A DNA stretch of 12,051 bases, taken from the NCBI RefSeq assembly GCF_900115045.1, contig NZ_FOVC01000020.1, forward strand, positions 1-12,051, in the 5' to 3' direction. The notes under the pieces were generated by a model. It ran no database searches. It had not been told where the DNA came from and worked only from the letters and a program-made list of their open reading frames with translations. The first letter of the stretch is position 1. Each line of letters begins with the position of its first letter. This document shows, piece by piece, positions 10,955 to 12,051 of this stretch. The position numbers and the translations under genes were made by a program. This DNA is from Izhakiella capsodis. GTDB taxonomy: Bacteria; Pseudomonadota; Gammaproteobacteria; Enterobacterales; Enterobacteriaceae.

Positions 10955-11164
10955 TTAAGCGGCGTCAGGTGGGAAAACGTCATCAATTCCGGCGTTAGCA
11001 CCTTTTGAGTTCAGAATATTTACTAGCAGGCGGCATCCAGTGAGATCTAAACCTCTCCTGCCTCGCTCGTAGTGACTGATTGCTCCAGCTGTAAATCCAG
11101 CTAATGACGCAAGCTCATACTGTGTCATCCCGACCTTTCTCCGGAAATAACGTAGCTTGTTCAT
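10955..11164 (-). CDS. cro: Cro-like HTH regulator
   Basis: The 69-aa protein is an XRE-family helix-turn-helix: MNKLRYFRRKVGMTQYELAS, LAGFTAGAISHYERGRRGLD, with the HTH at about residues 13-36. There is no second domain. ATG 11164 is chosen because AAGGAG lies seven to eight bases upstream; the frame stays open to 11209 but an earlier start would lie within the promoter. It is transcribed leftward from the promoter at 11190-11217, divergent from the repressor gene, and is the first gene of the early lytic operon. It should bind the shared operators and turn down repressor synthesis. The call as Cro rests on size, HTH and position. Confidence 0.85.
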   Translation of the reverse strand: MNKLRYFRRKVGMTQYELASLAGFTAGAISHYERGRRGLDLTGCRLLVNILNSKGANAGIDDVFPPDAA

Positions 11165-11189
11165 TTTTTTCTCCTTATGAAACCCTTTA

Positions 11190-11217
11190 AGTATACATAT
11201 CGTATCCAAAAAGGCAA
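11190..11217 (-). promoter_or_regulatory. Early lytic promoter (pR-like) driving cro and the replication operon
   Basis: On the minus strand TTGCCT (11217-11212), a 16-base spacer and TATACT (11195-11190) form a strong sigma70 promoter. An operator dyad (11193-11205) covers the spacer and -10 box, so repressor binding would block it. Confidence 0.82.
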
Positions 11218-11264
11218 TGGGAGTATACGAGATGTCACTCGATAATAATTTATACGTTTTGTAT
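11193..11264. promoter_or_regulatory. Immunity operators: ATAC-N5-GTAT sites
   Basis: Two perfect dyads of form ATAC-N5-GTAT occur at 11193-11205 and 11252-11264, and a half-conserved copy (ATAC-GAGAT-GTCA) at 11225-11237. Site 1 overlaps the -10 region of the cro promoter. The imperfect site covers the repressor's start codon, and the third lies inside its coding sequence. A row of three like-spaced sites (32 and 27 bases apart) resembles a lambdoid tripartite operator. I could not find convincing boxes for the repressor maintenance promoter. Confidence 0.6.
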
Positions 11265-11672
11265 GATCGTCAGATGGGTAAACCGTGGCGTGAAATAGTT
11301 AAATCCCTGATGCGTGAACAGGGAATTACACAAGAAAAAATGGCAGAACACTTTGAGTTAACTAAAGGTGGGATAAGCCATTGGCTTAACGGAAGAAGAG
11401 ATCCAGGGCTGCAAGAAATCACATCTATGCTGTCATTTTTGGGCGTCAGTAGTTTTGTTGTTTTAAGAGATGGAACAATTGAAGTTGATAAAGATAGTTC
11501 TCCAAAACTAGATAGTGATAATAAACATGAACATCAAGAACTTATAGATATATTCTCAGCATTGCCAGACGCTGAAGCTAAACGTTTCTTATCAGAGATG
11601 AAAGCACGAAAAGCTCATTTTGACGCCATCTTCGAAGAAATGTTAAAGAAGCGCCACGGTAAAGCATCATAG
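11232..11672 (+). CDS. CI-like lysogeny repressor without peptidase domain
   Basis: The 146-aa protein has an XRE-type HTH at about residues 35-60 (GITQEKMAEHFELTKGGISH, WLNGRRDPG). A polar linker (~80-102) follows, then a helical C-terminus, ELIDIFSALPDAEAKRFLSE with FDAIFEEMLKKR, suited to oligomerisation. There is no Ala-Gly cleavage site and no Ser/Lys pair of an S24 peptidase, and the length (lambda CI is 237) leaves no room for one. It should therefore be insensitive to RecA-triggered self-cleavage and inactivated by an antirepressor. ATG 11232 has GGGAG eight bases upstream; the open frame begins at 11217. It is divergent from cro with operators between and within the starts. Confidence 0.85.
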   Translation: MSLDNNLYVLYDRQMGKPWREIVKSLMREQGITQEKMAEHFELTKGGISHWLNGRRDPGLQEITSMLSFLGVSSFVVLRDGTIEVDKDSSPKLDSDNKHEHQELIDIFSALPDAEAKRFLSEMKARKAHFDAIFEEMLKKRHGKAS

Positions 11673-11700
11673 CAAAACGTAAATAAAATTAATGTGATCA

Positions 11701-11756
11701 GGGGCATGGCGGGGCTGGGTGTGTGGATGCGTGAGGCGGTGAGCTTGGGTAATGGT
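11701..11756. other. Strongly G-skewed gap after the repressor gene (C-rich on minus: possible rut site)
   Basis: Within the 198-base gap between the repressor stop and the next plus-strand gene, this stretch has about 31 G and only 6 C on the plus strand. Read on the minus strand it is C-rich and G-poor, the composition of Rho-loading sites. No hairpin terminator, ORF or clear promoter is seen in the rest of the gap; CATAAT at 11798-11803 is a weak -10 candidate. Confidence 0.35.
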
Positions 11757-11870
11757 AGATCGCAGAGGAAAGGACTGTAATTTTTATAGCAAATGCCCAT
11801 AATGTACTTTTGCGTGTATCTGGTAATAGATCAGGACAATTAATATTTCCCAGAGAGTTCCAAGGAAAAA

Positions 11871-12051
11871 ATGACAACCGCAGAAAAGTTCTTGATTCAA
11901 AATGAAGCTGAATTCAATGCTTTCATTTCTTCGATGCTTGCAAGAAAAGATATTGATTCCGATGCATTTTGTTTCCCAGACGTAGAATTCAAAGGCTGGC
12001 CAAGCATTAGCATCAATGTTAAGGGTGATAAGAAAAGATATAGCTCATCCC
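11871..12051 (+). CDS. Plus-strand gene of unknown function (C-terminus beyond window)
   Basis: ATG 11871 follows AAGGAA with six bases spacing, and the frame stays open for 60 codons to the edge. It begins MTTAEKFLIQNEAEFNAFIS and continues LARKDIDSDAFCFPDVEFKG and SISINVKGDKKRYSS. The start is soluble, helix then strand, without signal or membrane segment. Lying just beyond the repressor in the same orientation, it is in the position of lambda rex or other lysogenic-conversion genes, so expression from the prophage is plausible. No family recognised. Confidence 0.72.
   Translation, partial: MTTAEKFLIQNEAEFNAFISSMLARKDIDSDAFCFPDVEFKGWPSISINVKGDKKRYSSS

Noticed and set aside
11701..11756. 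G-quadruplex
   Set aside because: There are four runs of three or more G, but one loop would be close to 30 bases; Rho loading on the other strand is the simpler reading of the skew.
11615..11800. Minus-strand 61-codon frame overlapping the repressor's 3' end
   Set aside because: No ribosome binding site, Pro/Leu/Thr-rich translation of the G-skewed tract, and overlap with a solid plus-strand gene.

Overview
The window is the immunity, replication, nin, lysis and antirepressor part of a lambdoid temperate phage or prophage. The host is probably a member of the Enterobacterales: the gene order is lambda/P22-like, and RusA, NinB, YbcO-type and DUF1133-type proteins, an Rz/Rz1 pair and CII occur together. 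No tRNA, integrase or att site is visible, so I cannot say where the element is integrated or name the species.

Read in the phage's main direction of transcription (minus strand, right to left), the order is as follows. A divergent immunity region (repressor on +, Cro-like gene on -, shared operators) is followed by a nut-like site and cII. Next come a condensed DnaN-like sliding-clamp protein, a 52-residue ORF, an O-like initiator carrying four lambda-type iterons, and a DnaB-family helicase. A nin-like block follows, almost entirely coupled by ATGA overlaps: small membrane and soluble proteins, NinB, an MT-A70 methyltransferase, a winged-helix protein, a NinF-like zinc protein, a YbcO-like protein, RusA and a DUF1133/Q-like late antiterminator. 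After a terminator-rich gap of about 320 bases come holin, SAR endolysin and Rz/Rz1. Last are a 138-residue unknown protein and a BRO-N antirepressor-type gene that runs off the left edge.

Two regions break this pattern. Between the Q-like gene and the lysis genes lies a plus-strand cassette of three genes (75, 55 and 177 aa). It has its own sigma70-like promoter with a perfect 7-bp-arm dyad in the spacer, a small helix-turn-helix protein that may bind that dyad, and terminators at its end. In front of the antirepressor gene is a nested, highly structured leader whose apical loop is complementary to the gene's start codon. This is the architecture of the P1/P7 C4 antisense RNA.

The immunity repressor has a DNA-binding domain but no S24 peptidase domain, so it should not respond to RecA by self-cleavage. 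With the C4-controlled antirepressor, this suggests a lysogeny switch operated by antirepressor rather than by repressor cleavage. The endolysin has the three-cysteine layout of P1 Lyz. The clamp-like protein keeps all three segments that form the ligand pocket of the beta clamp but lacks domain I and half of domain III. I consider the C4/antirepressor circuit, the mini-clamp and the plus-strand cassette the most interesting parts.
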